From the NCBI GenBank assembly GCA_014378465.1, contig JACMNQ010000036.1, positions 1 to 64,000 of the forward strand: a stretch of 64,000 bases of DNA, written 5' to 3'. Source of the DNA: Oligoflexia bacterium. GTDB taxonomy: Bacteria > Bdellovibrionota > UBA1018. A program made the position numbers and the translations under genes. How positions within the stretch are numbered: the first letter of the stretch is position 1; the number at the start of each line of letters is the position of its first letter. Under the pieces are notes generated by a model. The model was not told the origin of the DNA and ran no database searches. It saw nothing but the letters and a program-made list of their open reading frames with translations. Below, one piece after another: positions 44,236 through 53,568 of the stretch.

Positions 44236-46307
44236 TCGGCTTCGGGTCCTTCGCCTGGAGTGGGCGGTAGAGGGGGGAGAAAGGGCATCGGTCCCTGGAT
44301 CGGAGGAGCGGCGTCGTCATTCGGCACGACCCCTTCGTCTTCATCTTCAGCGGCTTTCCTGCTCATCTTGATGGGAACGACAGGCTGACCTTCGGCCTTC
44401 AGGCGTGCGGCGACGGCTTTTTCGCCATAGATGGTTGGATAGTACTTTTCGAGGTAGGTCTTGATCACGGCGCGCGCGATCGGAGCGGCGGCGGTGCCTC
44501 CGTGGCAACCATGTTCGGCGATGACGGCAACCGCGATGACTGGATTGGAGACAGGCGCGAAGCCGGCAAAGATACCGTGATGCCGATCCTTGAAGCGCAT
44601 GTTCTCGCACTTCTGATAGATCTTGTCGGCACTGATGTTGATCACCTGGGCGGTTCCGGTCTTGCCGACGAAGTCCATGCCCGGCAGGCGCTGCGCGTAG
44701 GCGGTGCCGTGCTGAGTGTTGATCACGGCCCAGAGGCCCTGTTTGACGAGTTCGTAGGTCTTGGGTTTCAAGCGAGTTTGATCAACGATTTCGGGATTGA
44801 AGGTCTGGAGCGTGTTGCCGTCAAAGGACTCCACTTCCTTGATCAGGTAAGGCTTGTAGAGCGTACCCCCGTTGGCAAGCGAAGCATACATGTTCGCGAG
44901 CTGCAGCACCGTGGTCAGAACGTAACCCTGGCCGATGCCGACCGAAAGCGTTTCACCGGCAGTCCAGACCTGATTGTAGTGCTTCATCTTCCAGGCTTCA
45001 GTGGGAATCAGGCCCGACACTTCATGAGCGAGGTTGATGCCAGTTCTTTTCCCGAGGCCCAGGTGCTTGGCCCATTTCGCGATGTCATCCACACTCTTGA
45101 GCTTCTGAGCCACGCGGTAAAAGAACACGTCACACGACTGCGTGATCGCAGTCAGAATGTTCACGTCCCCATGGCCGCCTTTTTTATGGCAGTGGTAGAC
45201 GCGATTTCCGACGCGCATCGAGCCCGTGCAGTGAATGGTCGTGTGCTCATCAATGACGCCTTCTTCAAGGCCCGCGACTCCAGTGACGATCTTGAAAGTT
45301 GAACCGGGAGGGTAGTGATCCTGGATGGTCTTGTCGCGCAGGGGATGATTTTCGTTGTTGAGGAGTCGGTTCCACACCGCCGACGGAATCCCGCGTGAAA
45401 ATTCAGTGGGATCAAAGGAGGGGCGGGACATCATGGACAGGATCGCGCCGCTTCTCGGATCGATCGCGACGATGGATCCGATTGAAGTTCCAAAAGCCTT
45501 GGCCGCCGCATTCTGAAGATCCTGATCAATGGTCAGGATCAGGTTTTTTCCGGGGGCCGCGAGTTTCTCAAGGGGAGTCGCGAGCACTCGGCCTTTGCCT
45601 TTTTCGAGTTTGATGCGTCCGAGGGCGTCCACTTCGACGAGCTTTTCGCCGTCCTGTCCGCGCAAGGTATCTTCAACTCGCTGTTCAAGTCCGAACTTTC
45701 CGATGCTGTCGCCCTGTTTATAGCGCTGGGTGACGGCGTTGAGTTTGGGAAGTTCAGTCGCGTTCACTTCGCCGATGTAGCCAAGAAGGTGAGAGGCGAT
45801 TTCACCATAGATGTTGGTGCGTTTGATCTCCTGTTCGACCTGCACGCCGGGCATCTCGATCTTCCAGGATTCGACCGCAGCGACTTCCTCGCGGCTCAGG
45901 TCCGTCTTGACCTTGATGGCCAGAAAGGAAGGCTGACTCTTGTACTTCTTGAGAGTCGCTTCGATCTCTTCGGGCTTCAAGTTGATGAGAGTGGAGAGAC
46001 GACTGATGACCTGAGCGCTCTGCTTGGATTCCTTCAGGTACTGAGGAATGATTTCAAGGTCGAAGGCTGGACGGTTGTCGATCAGAAGAGTCTTGTTGCG
46101 GTCGAAGATCATTCCGCGAGGAGCCGAGATCTTCACGCGTTTGATTCGATTTTCTTCAGAATAGTGGCGCATCTTGTCGCCATTGAGGATCTGCAGAAAA
46201 ACGAGGCGCGAAACGAGGAGAGCGATGCCGATGAAAACTGCGGCATAGAGGTACCGGAAGCGGTCCTGAAATTCCCGAATCTGCTCTTCTTGTCCTAAAA
46301 ATGCCAT
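44232..46307 (-). CDS. mrdA: Penicillin-binding protein 2 (peptidoglycan transpeptidase)
   Basis: A 691-residue class B PBP. One N-terminal membrane anchor ([20 protein letters not shown]), a dimerisation domain, then the transpeptidase with PPGSTFK (catalytic Ser), the TQSCD segment equivalent to the SxN motif, and FVGKTGTAQ. The C-terminal ~70 residues are acidic and proline-rich, longer than in E. coli PBP2. It cross-links peptides during lateral wall growth with RodA, downstream of mreCD. Confidence 0.94.
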   Translation of the reverse strand: MAFLGQEEQIREFQDRFRYLYAAVFIGIALLVSRLVFLQILNGDKMRHYSEENRIKRVKISAPRGMIFDRNKTLLIDNRPAFDLEIIPQYLKESKQSAQVISRLSTLINLKPEEIEATLKKYKSQPSFLAIKVKTDLSREEVAAVESWKIEMPGVQVEQEIKRTNIYGEIASHLLGYIGEVNATELPKLNAVTQRYKQGDSIGKFGLEQRVEDTLRGQDGEKLVEVDALGRIKLEKGKGRVLATPLEKLAAPGKNLILTIDQDLQNAAAKAFGTSIGSIVAIDPRSGAILSMMSRPSFDPTEFSRGIPSAVWNRLLNNENHPLRDKTIQDHYPPGSTFKIVTGVAGLEEGVIDEHTTIHCTGSMRVGNRVYHCHKKGGHGDVNILTAITQSCDVFFYRVAQKLKSVDDIAKWAKHLGLGKRTGINLAHEVSGLIPTEAWKMKHYNQVWTAGETLSVGIGQGYVLTTVLQLANMYASLANGGTLYKPYLIKEVESFDGNTLQTFNPEIVDQTRLKPKTYELVKQGLWAVINTQHGTAYAQRLPGMDFVGKTGTAQVINISADKIYQKCENMRFKDRHHGIFAGFAPVSNPVIAVAVIAEHGCHGGTAAAPIARAVIKTYLEKYYPTIYGEKAVAARLKAEGQPVVPIKMSRKAAEDEDEGVVPNDDAAPPIQGPMPFLPPLPPTPGEGPEAE

Positions 46308-46327
46308 GACTACCTCTTGCGAAAATC

Positions 46328-46894
46328 TTAGAAGCGATCGCTTTCAAGCTGCAGTTCATTTTCGAGGGCACTGCGAGTGCGTTCGTTCTTGAAGGTCACT
46401 AGATCAAATTGTTCAAGCCAGCGATAGATCCAAATTCCACTGAGACCCGCCATGACGGAGCCCGGAAGCAGAAGGAGGAGAGTGTGCTGCCACTGATTGC
46501 CGGAGAGACCGAGCAGGTGAAGAACTCCCAGGCAGGCAAGCTTCGAGTAGATCGAAGCGCCCAGCGTGAGAATGATCAATGCCGAAAGGTTGGGAATCAC
46601 GAAGAGGCGCGAGATGGAACGAATCAGGAGATAGAGGGTCATGTAAGTGACCAGAAAAACCCCCTGCGGCGCCGCGCTATGAATTTCAGCGATATTAGCC
46701 AGAATCAGCGTCAAAATTCCGCCTTCTCCAAAGCCACGTTTGAGGCCGAACCAGATGATGAAGACGAGGATGATGTCGGGTTGCAGGTACTGAAGCGGGT
46801 AGGAGTTGAAGAGTGAACTCTGGATGGCCACTCCCAGTGCAGCGAGAAGGATCAAAGCGGGTGCATTGATGGCGCTCAGAAATAGCCGCGTCAT
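46328..46894 (-). CDS. mreD: Rod shape-determining protein MreD
   Basis: A 188-residue inner-membrane protein with about five membrane segments (PALILLAALGVAIQSSLF, DIILVFIIWFGLKRG and following), matching MreD size and topology. The identity rests largely on position: its start overlaps the mreC stop (ATGA) and mrdA begins 20 bp downstream. It links MreC to the RodA-PBP2 elongasome. Confidence 0.85.
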   Translation of the reverse strand: MTRLFLSAINAPALILLAALGVAIQSSLFNSYPLQYLQPDIILVFIIWFGLKRGFGEGGILTLILANIAEIHSAAPQGVFLVTYMTLYLLIRSISRLFVIPNLSALIILTLGASIYSKLACLGVLHLLGLSGNQWQHTLLLLLPGSVMAGLSGIWIYRWLEQFDLVTFKNERTRSALENELQLESDRF

Positions 46895-47778
46895 TCGGTG
46901 CCTTTACGCTTCCCTTTGGTTTCGGCTGGCGCAGCTGGAGCGGGATGAGCGGGAACCTGGCTCTCCGCCTTGGTGACGACCATGACTTCTTCAAGCTTGG
47001 AGAAATCAACGCTTGGACGAACTTCGACGTCCTGGCTGATCCCGAACTTGCGTTTGAAGACTCTGGATACAGTCCCAACTGGAACACCCTTGGGAAACAC
47101 GCCACCCAACCCGCTGGAAATGAGCTGATCCCCAGGAATGATGTCATCGGTTCTCAAAGCGTACTTCAATTCACAGACTTCGTCCGTCTTGCCTTCGACG
47201 ATCCCGCGGGCGCGTGAGCGCTCCACGATCGAGTCAATGGCGGAGGCCAGATCGAGAATCGTCACCACATCAGCCGTGTCTCGGGTGGTGCGAAGTACCC
47301 GCCCGACAACGCCCTCGTTGGTCACGACGGCCATGCTCTTCTGAATGCCCGAGTTTTCTCCCCGGTTGATTCGAACGGCGCGAAACTCAGTCGACACGTC
47401 TTTGGCGATGACCCGCGCGACGACGCTCTCAAAGCGGTAAGTCTCCTCAAAGGAGAGAAGTTTGCGGAGCCGCAGGTTCTCATTCTGAGCTTCTTTCAGA
47501 CTCGCGATCGTTCCCTGAAGTTTCCGGTTCTCTTCCGTGAGGGCAAGATTGTCCTGACGAGTGTGAAAGAGATAAATGTAGTTGTGAAAGCCCGATACGA
47601 ATTGCTCGAGCGACCAGCTGATGGCAGTCTGGATGGGAGAGGTGATCCCTAAAATCATCTTGTCATATAGCCGGTAGTCCCGAGGTGCGCGAGTCGACGT
47701 GTCGATCGCAATTACCGGGATCAGGAGAAATAAAAACAGAATGATGTAAAATCTGTATTGTTTCAGATATTTAATCAT
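46891..47778 (-). CDS. mreC: Rod shape-determining protein MreC
   Basis: A 295-residue protein from ATG 47778; the upstream extension of the frame lacks features. A single membrane anchor (FYIILFLFLLIPVIAI) is followed by a coiled coil (DNLALTEENRKLQGTIASLKEAQ) and the beta-rich MreC core with VARVIAKDVSTEFRAVRINRG and AVVTNEGVVGRVLR. The C-terminal tail is Lys/Ala/Pro-rich. MreC scaffolds the elongasome by binding PBP2. mreB, usually directly upstream, is not here. Confidence 0.93.
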   Translation of the reverse strand: MIKYLKQYRFYIILFLFLLIPVIAIDTSTRAPRDYRLYDKMILGITSPIQTAISWSLEQFVSGFHNYIYLFHTRQDNLALTEENRKLQGTIASLKEAQNENLRLRKLLSFEETYRFESVVARVIAKDVSTEFRAVRINRGENSGIQKSMAVVTNEGVVGRVLRTTRDTADVVTILDLASAIDSIVERSRARGIVEGKTDEVCELKYALRTDDIIPGDQLISSGLGGVFPKGVPVGTVSRVFKRKFGISQDVEVRPSVDFSKLEEVMVVTKAESQVPAHPAPAAPAETKGKRKGTE

Positions 47779-47789
47779 ATAGCTTTTGT

Positions 47790-47818
47790 ATGGTACTGAG
47801 GTCGTTCCGGGTTTGCAA
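47790..47818 (-). promoter_or_regulatory. Candidate promoter of the mreCD-mrdA-rodA operon
   Basis: On the minus strand TTGCAA (47818-47813) and TACCAT (47795-47790) are 17 bp apart, just upstream of mreC. Each matches 4 of 6 consensus bases. The region is divergent from the PpiD-like gene. Confidence 0.35.
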
Positions 47819-47914
47819 GCACAAGACGTGAATTGCGCGGAATACAAATCTCGGCTTCAATAGGAGTTCAACTGAACTTCATTTTACAGAGCCATTCATA
47901 GAGGAAGAAAATAG

Positions 47915-49198
47915 ATGATCTCCACGATGCGTACGAAGTTCGGCCCGGCTATTGTCGGCACAATCATTGGATCGATTGCACTGGTCTTCATTTTTTCCGG
48001 TGTCTTCAGTCCCAAGGCCACTCGCGGGATCCATGAAGGCTCAGTGGCTGGTGAAGTCAACGGCGACAAGATCAGCCTGAGCGAGTTCAACCGTGAACTG
48101 AATCGCCGAACCGAATTTTTCAGAAACATGAGCGGCGGAAAATTCTCCGACGCACAGATGAAGGCTTTCCGAATCAAGGAAGGTGTCTTCTCCGAGCTCG
48201 TGAATCGCAAACTGATGGAGCAGGCCGCCGAAAAAGCGGGCCTTGAAGCCAGCGACGACGAAGTCAAAAAGAAGATCACTGAAATTCCGGCTTTTCAGAA
48301 AGAGGGAAAGTTTGACTCTCTGACCTACAAGAACGTGCTCCAGGCGAACAATTACCAGCCTTCTCAGTTTGAGAAGATGATGCGCGATGACCTCTCCGTG
48401 CAGCGCTGGAACCAGTACTTTCACGACCGTGTGAAAGTCTCCGAAGACGAAATCAAGGACGAGTTCATGAAGACTCGCAACAAGCGCAACATCAAGTACG
48501 TGCTCCTGACCAGCGAAGCCGGCCGAAAGGGCGTTCAGGTATCCCCGGATGAAATTCAAAAGTTCCTCGCTGATCCCGCCAAAGTGAATCTCGCCAAGGC
48601 TCGTTTTGATCAGAACAAGGACACGACTTATAAAGGAAAGACCTTTGAACAGGTCAAGACCGATGCCGCGCGCGAACTCATCGCGGGTGACAAGACTGAA
48701 GAAGTGAAGAAGGCCAACCAGCAGCTGGCTCAGAAAGTCCTTCCGCTTCTGACCGCGGAGAAGTCTTCTGACGCAAAAGTCAATGCCGTGTTGAAGCCTT
48801 TTGGCGCAGCAGTGAAGGAAACCAAGCCCATCACCCAGGAAACTCCGTACCTTCCCGGAATCGGTGAAGCCAGGGAGCTGATGACCGACGCGTTCGCGGA
48901 GAAATCACCCATTGATCCAAAGCAGGGGGGCAAAGCCAAGCTCTACACATCCGCCGGCTGGGCGTTGGTCGCAGTCGTGAGCGAAGCTCAAAGACCGGAG
49001 CTGGCCGCTCTTGAAAAAGACCGCAAGGAACTCGTCGCAGGTCTCATCAACAAGAAAGAGCGCACCCTGATGGAAGCCGAGCTCAAGAAGTTGAATGGGA
49101 AAGCCAAGATCGTTCGAAACGAAGCCATCGTCGGCGACGCCGAGCAGGATGATGGAGGCGGCAATCCAGGTGGGGGCGGCGCCCTCAATGGGACATAA
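47915..49198 (+). CDS. SurA/PpiD-like membrane-anchored periplasmic chaperone
   Basis: A 427-residue protein. One membrane segment near the N-terminus (AIVGTIIGSIALVFIFSGVF) precedes a SurA_N/PpiD-type helical domain: VAGEVNGDKISLSEFNRELNRR, LVNRKLMEQAAEKAGLEASDDEV, and AFQKEGKFDSLTYKNVLQ. The usual parvulin isomerase domain is not recognisable: its place is taken by a Lys/Glu-rich helical region, and no FGxLG-type signature is seen. The C-terminus is Gly-rich. Likely helps proteins leaving the translocon. AGAGGAAG precedes the ATG; a terminator follows at 49264. Confidence 0.78.
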   Translation: MISTMRTKFGPAIVGTIIGSIALVFIFSGVFSPKATRGIHEGSVAGEVNGDKISLSEFNRELNRRTEFFRNMSGGKFSDAQMKAFRIKEGVFSELVNRKLMEQAAEKAGLEASDDEVKKKITEIPAFQKEGKFDSLTYKNVLQANNYQPSQFEKMMRDDLSVQRWNQYFHDRVKVSEDEIKDEFMKTRNKRNIKYVLLTSEAGRKGVQVSPDEIQKFLADPAKVNLAKARFDQNKDTTYKGKTFEQVKTDAARELIAGDKTEEVKKANQQLAQKVLPLLTAEKSSDAKVNAVLKPFGAAVKETKPITQETPYLPGIGEARELMTDAFAEKSPIDPKQGGKAKLYTSAGWALVAVVSEAQRPELAALEKDRKELVAGLINKKERTLMEAELKKLNGKAKIVRNEAIVGDAEQDDGGGNPGGGGALNGT

Positions 49199-49263
49199 TG
49201 TCCTGAATCGGTTGGATCCGAACCTGATTTCACAAGTTTGATTTCGCCAATGGGGATAGGACG

Positions 49264-49291
49264 GGCCTGCTCGATAGAGCAGGCCTTTTTC
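49264..49291 (+). terminator. Intrinsic terminator of the PpiD-like gene
   Basis: A 9-bp perfect stem GGCCTGCTC / GAGCAGGCC (49264-49272, 49277-49285) with a GATA loop, followed by TTTTTC. Confidence 0.93.
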
Positions 49292-49330
49292 ATTTGCTAT
49301 TGGCGCCTGAGTTGCACCATGACTATCCTC

Positions 49331-50305
49331 ATGGCGACTCCTAAAAATCCGTATGAGACACTTGGTGTCAAACAATCTGCAACGCAGGACGAAATCAGAA
49401 ATGCCTACCGGAAGCAGGCTAAAAAACACCATCCTGATCTGAATCCGGGCAGCAAGGCCGCCGAGGCGAAATTCAAGGATCTGGCAGGGGCTTACGAATT
49501 GATCGGCACTCCTGAAGAGCGCACGAAGTTCGACCGGGGTGACTTTGATCAGGCCCCGCATCAGCAGCCAGGCGGTGGGCCGTTCTACTACGAAACCCAA
49601 AATGGTCCTGGAGCACGCTACTCTCAGTCGTTCGGAGAAGGGGTGGATGCTGAAGACCTTTTCGAAAGCCTTTTTGGGAACGCGCGCGGAGGGGCGCGCG
49701 GAAGAGGGGGACCTAGAAAACCCTCCGGCCCGGAAAAAGGACCGCAGAAGGGAAATGATGAATCGTATCAGATGCAGGTCGATCTGCGCGACACGATCAC
49801 CGGGGTGGAGCGCCAGATCACTTTGCCCTCTGGCAAGACTCTTTCGGTCAAAATCCCGGTGGGAGTTCTCGACGGAAACAAACTGCGCTTTGCGGGTCAG
49901 GGGGGCCCGGGACTTTCGGGGGGGCCTGCGGGGGATGTGTTCGTCGAAGTGAAGATCAAGGCGCCCGAAAATTTCACCCAGAAGGATTCGGACCTGCTTC
50001 TGGAATTTCCGATTTCACTTTACGAAGCGGTTCTCGGGGCCGAAGTGAAAGTTCCGACCATCGAGGGCTCCGTGATGATGAAGATCCCGCCTCACGCGAA
50101 TACGGGTAAACGACTCCGGATCCCGGGTAAAGGCGTCTTTCACAAGGATCCGGTCTCTGGCATGAAAGTGCGAGGCGATCAGATCGTGCTCCTGAAGATC
50201 GTCCTCCCGAAATCCATGGACCCGGAACTTGAAGCCGCGATCCTCAAATCCGCTCCCGGGCATTCTTATAATCCAAGGTCTGAAGAAAGTGAGTCTGCCG
50301 CATGA
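49331..50305 (+). CDS. cbpA: DnaJ-type co-chaperone CbpA
   Basis: A 324-residue type II J-protein. The start is set at ATG 49331 (ATG 49319 is possible); longer versions would run into the preceding terminator. The N-terminal J domain has HPD at residues 34-36; a Gly-rich linker and the two C-terminal beta domains follow (PSGKTLSVKIPVGVLDGNKLRFAGQG and EAVLGAEVKVPTIEG). The zinc finger of DnaJ is absent, as in CbpA. It works with DnaK; in E. coli CbpA is inhibited by CbpM, and cbpM follows here with an ATGA overlap. Confidence 0.9.
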   Translation: MATPKNPYETLGVKQSATQDEIRNAYRKQAKKHHPDLNPGSKAAEAKFKDLAGAYELIGTPEERTKFDRGDFDQAPHQQPGGGPFYYETQNGPGARYSQSFGEGVDAEDLFESLFGNARGGARGRGGPRKPSGPEKGPQKGNDESYQMQVDLRDTITGVERQITLPSGKTLSVKIPVGVLDGNKLRFAGQGGPGLSGGPAGDVFVEVKIKAPENFTQKDSDLLLEFPISLYEAVLGAEVKVPTIEGSVMMKIPPHANTGKRLRIPGKGVFHKDPVSGMKVRGDQIVLLKIVLPKSMDPELEAAILKSAPGHSYNPRSEESESAA

Positions 50306-50580
50306 CCGGAACCAAAAGCTACGCTCTCGCCGAAGTATCGGAGATCTGGGGATTCGAACATGCCTACGTGGTCCACTGCGTGCGCAGTCATTGGGTGGTT
50401 CCCGCCGAGCCCATCGAAGTCCGTTTCGATGAAGAGGATGTCGCTCGCCTGAAGCTGATTCGGGAACTGCAGACTGAACTCGGTGTGAATGACGACGCGA
50501 TTCCAATCATCCTGCATCTGCTCGATCAGCTCAATTACATCCGCGTCAGCTCCGAAGACTGGGAAAAGCGCAGCGCCTGA
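50302..50580 (+). CDS. cbpM: CbpM-like chaperone modulator
   Basis: A 92-residue protein of MerR-like helical fold: an N-terminal segment (LAEVSEIWGFEHAYVVHCV), then a region rich in acidic residues (RFDEEDVARLKLIRELQTELGVND) and a C-terminal helix with ILHLLDQL. Size, composition and a 4-bp overlap with cbpA point to CbpM, which binds the CbpA J domain and limits its co-chaperone activity. The alternative is a stand-alone MerR-type regulator, less likely given no clear DNA-binding wing. Confidence 0.8.
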   Translation: MTGTKSYALAEVSEIWGFEHAYVVHCVRSHWVVPAEPIEVRFDEEDVARLKLIRELQTELGVNDDAIPIILHLLDQLNYIRVSSEDWEKRSA

Positions 50581-50584
50581 AAAA

Positions 50585-51499
50585 TCAGGTCGCTGGCGTG
50601 ACCAGGCGCCGGAGCCGCTCCACGAATTCAAGTCTTTTTTCGAAAGGTAGGCCATGGCTCGCGCCGTGAACTTCCTCAAACTGAATGGAGGAGAAACCAC
50701 TCAGGTGATGCTTCTCCTTCATGAATTCTTCATGAGTCCAGACCTGGCTGAGAGCTCCTCGAAGGACCAGAACGGGTTTGCCGCTCTTGCCAAACTCTTC
50801 GATCCATTTGCGAACTGAAGTATCTCGAGCCGCTTCGATGGTCTGGATCAGGGCGGAGCGGTCAAAAGGGAAGGTGATCCCTGCCGTGCCAGGTTCCGGA
50901 ACTGACACGGCCATCAGGTACTGGGCGATGGAGGGGTCGGGGCATTCCTGCGCCATAAACTCTTTGGCTTGAGCGCGGGAATCGAACCGAGGCGGCAATT
51001 TTTTCAGAAAGTTCGCCAGCCCATCCCCTAGTCCGCCCCCTGCGGGTCCCGAGAAGCCGAGATCGATCAGAAGCAGGCCTTGGACCCATTCAGGTTTCAG
51101 GTGAGCCAAAGCGCAGGCAGACCGGACTCCCATGGAGTGGCCGATGACCCAGGTTGGGTGAAACTGGAGCGCAGTCAGAGTGTCGACCAGGTCCCGTCCG
51201 TAATCCAGAGGGGTGAAGCCGGAGCCTTTCCCGTGACTTGAGAGTCCGGCTGGAACGGACTGAACTTGGCTTCGGCCGTGACCCCGCTGATCTGGGGCCA
51301 GAATATCAAAATCATCTTCGAGGGCGGCTGCGACAGGGCGCCAGAGAGCCCCGGTTCCGCCCATCCCGTGGAGGAATAAAAGTTTAGTTTCCTTAGGATT
51401 GCGCTTCGCATTCTGGGTACCGGCGTCTGGTGAAATATTCGGTGTTTTCCCAGGCAATTCTTCTTTTTTGAAAGGGTACCGGTGATAGCCAAGTTCCAT
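50585..51499 (-). CDS. Alpha/beta hydrolase
   Basis: A 304-residue protein from ATG 51499, which follows AGGAG with a 5-nt gap; upstream extension lacks coding character. LLFLHGMGGTGALWRPV supplies the oxyanion region, DILAPDQRGHGRS follows, VIGHSMGVRSACA contains the nucleophile in GHSMG, and the catalytic His is in EVHGASHGLP. Probable esterase or lipase-type hydrolase; substrate unknown. Convergent with cbpM and divergent from the TPR regulator gene. Confidence 0.82.
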   Translation of the reverse strand: MELGYHRYPFKKEELPGKTPNISPDAGTQNAKRNPKETKLLFLHGMGGTGALWRPVAAALEDDFDILAPDQRGHGRSQVQSVPAGLSSHGKGSGFTPLDYGRDLVDTLTALQFHPTWVIGHSMGVRSACALAHLKPEWVQGLLLIDLGFSGPAGGGLGDGLANFLKKLPPRFDSRAQAKEFMAQECPDPSIAQYLMAVSVPEPGTAGITFPFDRSALIQTIEAARDTSVRKWIEEFGKSGKPVLVLRGALSQVWTHEEFMKEKHHLSGFSSIQFEEVHGASHGLPFEKRLEFVERLRRLVTPAT

Positions 51500-51552
51500 G
51501 TTGACTCCTCGTCCTGCCGCTGCTTTAACACCTCCCACACTCCGTGACGAAT

Positions 51553-52953
51553 ATGAAGTCTCCTCCCCATCAAAAAAAATCCTCAGCCGTTTCCGCAAAG
51601 GATTCGACGCTGACGCTGGCCAATTCGTCCGGCGCGTCCGGCACGACTGGAAAGAAACGTCCACCACGTCCCGCCCTCTCTTCCGCGCGTAACGGTCTGG
51701 CACGCCGAACTCCGCCCAAAGCCTCCAAAAAAGTGGAATCTCCGGCTTCGATTCTCTCAGTCACGGCTCCAGCCGTTTCCGCGACCTCGAGTCCGGGCCT
51801 GGGGGATATTGAAGAATCCCTGAATTACGGACGTGCGCTTTTTGAAAAGTGCGACCTGCTTCCGGCGCGAACCGCATTTCTCAAAGCGCTCGATTTTTCT
51901 CGACGCTGTGGAAACATCCCGAAAACCATGGAGTCGCTGTCCTTCCTGCTTCGCCTTGCCGCCGAAGCTCTGGATGAAAAGCAGATCGCGCAGTGGGAAG
52001 CCGAACTGAATCAGGTCATGTCGGAGAACCCCTCTCAGCTCTCTCCGAAGACCTGGTACTGCAAGGGAATGGTCGCGCGCTATCAGCATGATTACCTCAA
52101 GGCTCAGAAATTTTTTCATCGTGCACTCAGAGAGTTTCGCGTTGAACTCAAAACGGATCCTTCCGTTTTGAGAGAGTACCTGCAGTGCTGGCACATGGTT
52201 GCGGTGGTGGTTCTGCACCGGGGCTGCAAGCGTCGAAGTTTCTGGCTCATCGAAAAATTGCTCGCGCAATATGAGTCCGTGAATCTCCGCGGGATCAATG
52301 GCGGACTCTATGTCGAGATGGGGATGAGCAGAGAAACGCTCAAGGATTTCGACGGCGCAATGGTCTGGTATCAGAAGGCTCATGCCGCATTTCTGGCTGA
52401 GCACAACTGGTACGCTCACCTTTACGTGCTTTACGCTTACGCTCGCATCGCTCGACATCAGAAAAATTATTCGCAGGCGTACTGGTTCATCGACCTCGTT
52501 GAGAAAGCTGCAGCTGGCAATGAGCTGGTCGCGATTCTCAATGAAATGAAACTGGAACGAAAACGGCTTGAGGATGATGCCATTGATCTTCTGATCGACA
52601 GCCGCAAAGCCGTCGTCAAGACTCGGGAGGGTGGACAGATCTCCCTTCGCAAGCAGTATGTGCTTCTCAATATTCTGGAGGCTCTGTCTGCTGCCCACGG
52701 GAAAGACGAAGTGGATGCGGAACGAGGACTTTCCAAAGCCGAGATCATCGAAACGGTCTGGAAGGAATCCTATCGTCCGGAAGCCCATGACAACAAACTT
52801 TATTATAATATCAACCGTCTTCGAAAATTGATCGAACCTGACGTTCGTCAACCGCAGTATCTTCTGAATTGGAAGGAAGGATACCGGCTTGCGCCGGGCT
52901 TGAGAGTTCATTTGGTGGGTGGAAACAAATTGCTTCGTGAGGGGGAATCATGA
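51553..52953 (+). CDS. TPR protein with C-terminal OmpR-type winged helix
   Basis: A 466-residue protein started at ATG 51553. About 85 basic, Ser/Pro/Lys-rich disordered residues precede TPR-like helical repeats (ALFEKCDLLPARTAFLKALDFSRR, MVARYQHDYLKAQKFFHRALREF, GAMVWYQKAHAAF) and a C-terminal winged-helix DNA-binding domain: LRKQYVLLNILEAL, LSKAEIIETVWKESYRPEAHDN, NRLRKLIEP and YLLNWKEGYRLAP. That order is the reverse of SARP/BTAD regulators. Likely a transcription factor sensing a protein or peptide through its TPRs. Its TGA overlaps the ATG of the secreted-protein gene after it. Confidence 0.75.
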   Translation: MKSPPHQKKSSAVSAKDSTLTLANSSGASGTTGKKRPPRPALSSARNGLARRTPPKASKKVESPASILSVTAPAVSATSSPGLGDIEESLNYGRALFEKCDLLPARTAFLKALDFSRRCGNIPKTMESLSFLLRLAAEALDEKQIAQWEAELNQVMSENPSQLSPKTWYCKGMVARYQHDYLKAQKFFHRALREFRVELKTDPSVLREYLQCWHMVAVVVLHRGCKRRSFWLIEKLLAQYESVNLRGINGGLYVEMGMSRETLKDFDGAMVWYQKAHAAFLAEHNWYAHLYVLYAYARIARHQKNYSQAYWFIDLVEKAAAGNELVAILNEMKLERKRLEDDAIDLLIDSRKAVVKTREGGQISLRKQYVLLNILEALSAAHGKDEVDAERGLSKAEIIETVWKESYRPEAHDNKLYYNINRLRKLIEPDVRQPQYLLNWKEGYRLAPGLRVHLVGGNKLLREGES

Positions 52954-53459
52954 TTCAGAATTTCAATCGGTTCAAGTTGGTATTGGCGCTGGTGATGGTC
53001 GTTGTCGGGATGTCTTCGACGGGATCTTTCGCCGCTCAGGGAGTTTCGGCCCTGAATGTTTCGGATGATGGGTCGTGCCCGGCTGAGTGCGGAGTTCGAA
53101 GAACTCCCTTGGGTGGCGGCAGCAGTGGTCATTCTCCCGGCGGATTGTTTTCAGACCGAATCCTGGTCGAGCTTGCGGAAGGTGAAGATTACCAGCTCGC
53201 GGGCACCGTGACGGTGGTGCGTGGAGCTCCTTACCTCGCGGTCAATCTGGATATTCATCCCTGGCTTGCAACGGACAATCGCCGCCAATTCCCTTTTTAC
53301 GCTCTCGAAGGTGACATGGCGAACTGGCTCAAGTGGATCGACAAGAAGGTCGTCCTGACCGTCGAAGCGCATGGAAAAATGGTCGAGCACGCTGGAAACT
53401 CCAGGTACGAGATCTCCCTCAAGCTACTGCGTGAGCCAAGCTCGAAGTTCAAATACTGA
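52950..53459 (+). CDS. Exported protein coupled to the TPR/winged-helix regulator
   Basis: A 169-residue protein with a signal peptide (FKLVLALVMVVVGMSSTGSFA). A Gly/Ser-rich linker with two cysteines (CPAECGVR) leads into a beta-rich domain with repeated valine strands; no family recognised. ATG 52950 overlaps the regulator's TGA, so the two are almost certainly translated together. It could be a ligand, a target or a periplasmic sensor partner for the regulator. A strong terminator follows. Confidence 0.72.
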   Translation: MIQNFNRFKLVLALVMVVVGMSSTGSFAAQGVSALNVSDDGSCPAECGVRRTPLGGGSSGHSPGGLFSDRILVELAEGEDYQLAGTVTVVRGAPYLAVNLDIHPWLATDNRRQFPFYALEGDMANWLKWIDKKVVLTVEAHGKMVEHAGNSRYEISLKLLREPSSKFKY

Positions 53460-53503
53460 ACTTATGATGCTGTTCAGGTACTGAACTTTCCATTTTTAAA
53501 AAG

Positions 53504-53549
53504 AAGGCCCCGTGGATCCGCGAAAGCGGGAGTCCACGGGGCCTTGTTC
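53504..53549. terminator. Bidirectional terminator between convergent genes
   Basis: A 13-bp perfect stem AAGGCCCCGTGGA / TCCACGGGGCCTT (53504-53516, 53533-53545), with a GAAA-capped inner stem. On the minus strand CTTTTTA follows directly, giving a good uvrA terminator; on the plus strand the trailing TTGTTCGTTTC is weaker. Confidence 0.9.
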
Positions 53550-53568
53550 GTTTCAGTCAAAAATTTTC

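Noticed and set aside
49301-49315. Sigma-54-like TTGGCGC-N5-TTGCA before cbpA
   Set aside because: It would start transcription about at the ATG of cbpA, leaving no leader; the -24 box also has a mismatch.
52191-52212. TGGCAC...TTGC motif inside the TPR regulator gene
   Set aside because: The spacing is 4 bp rather than 5 and it is intragenic.
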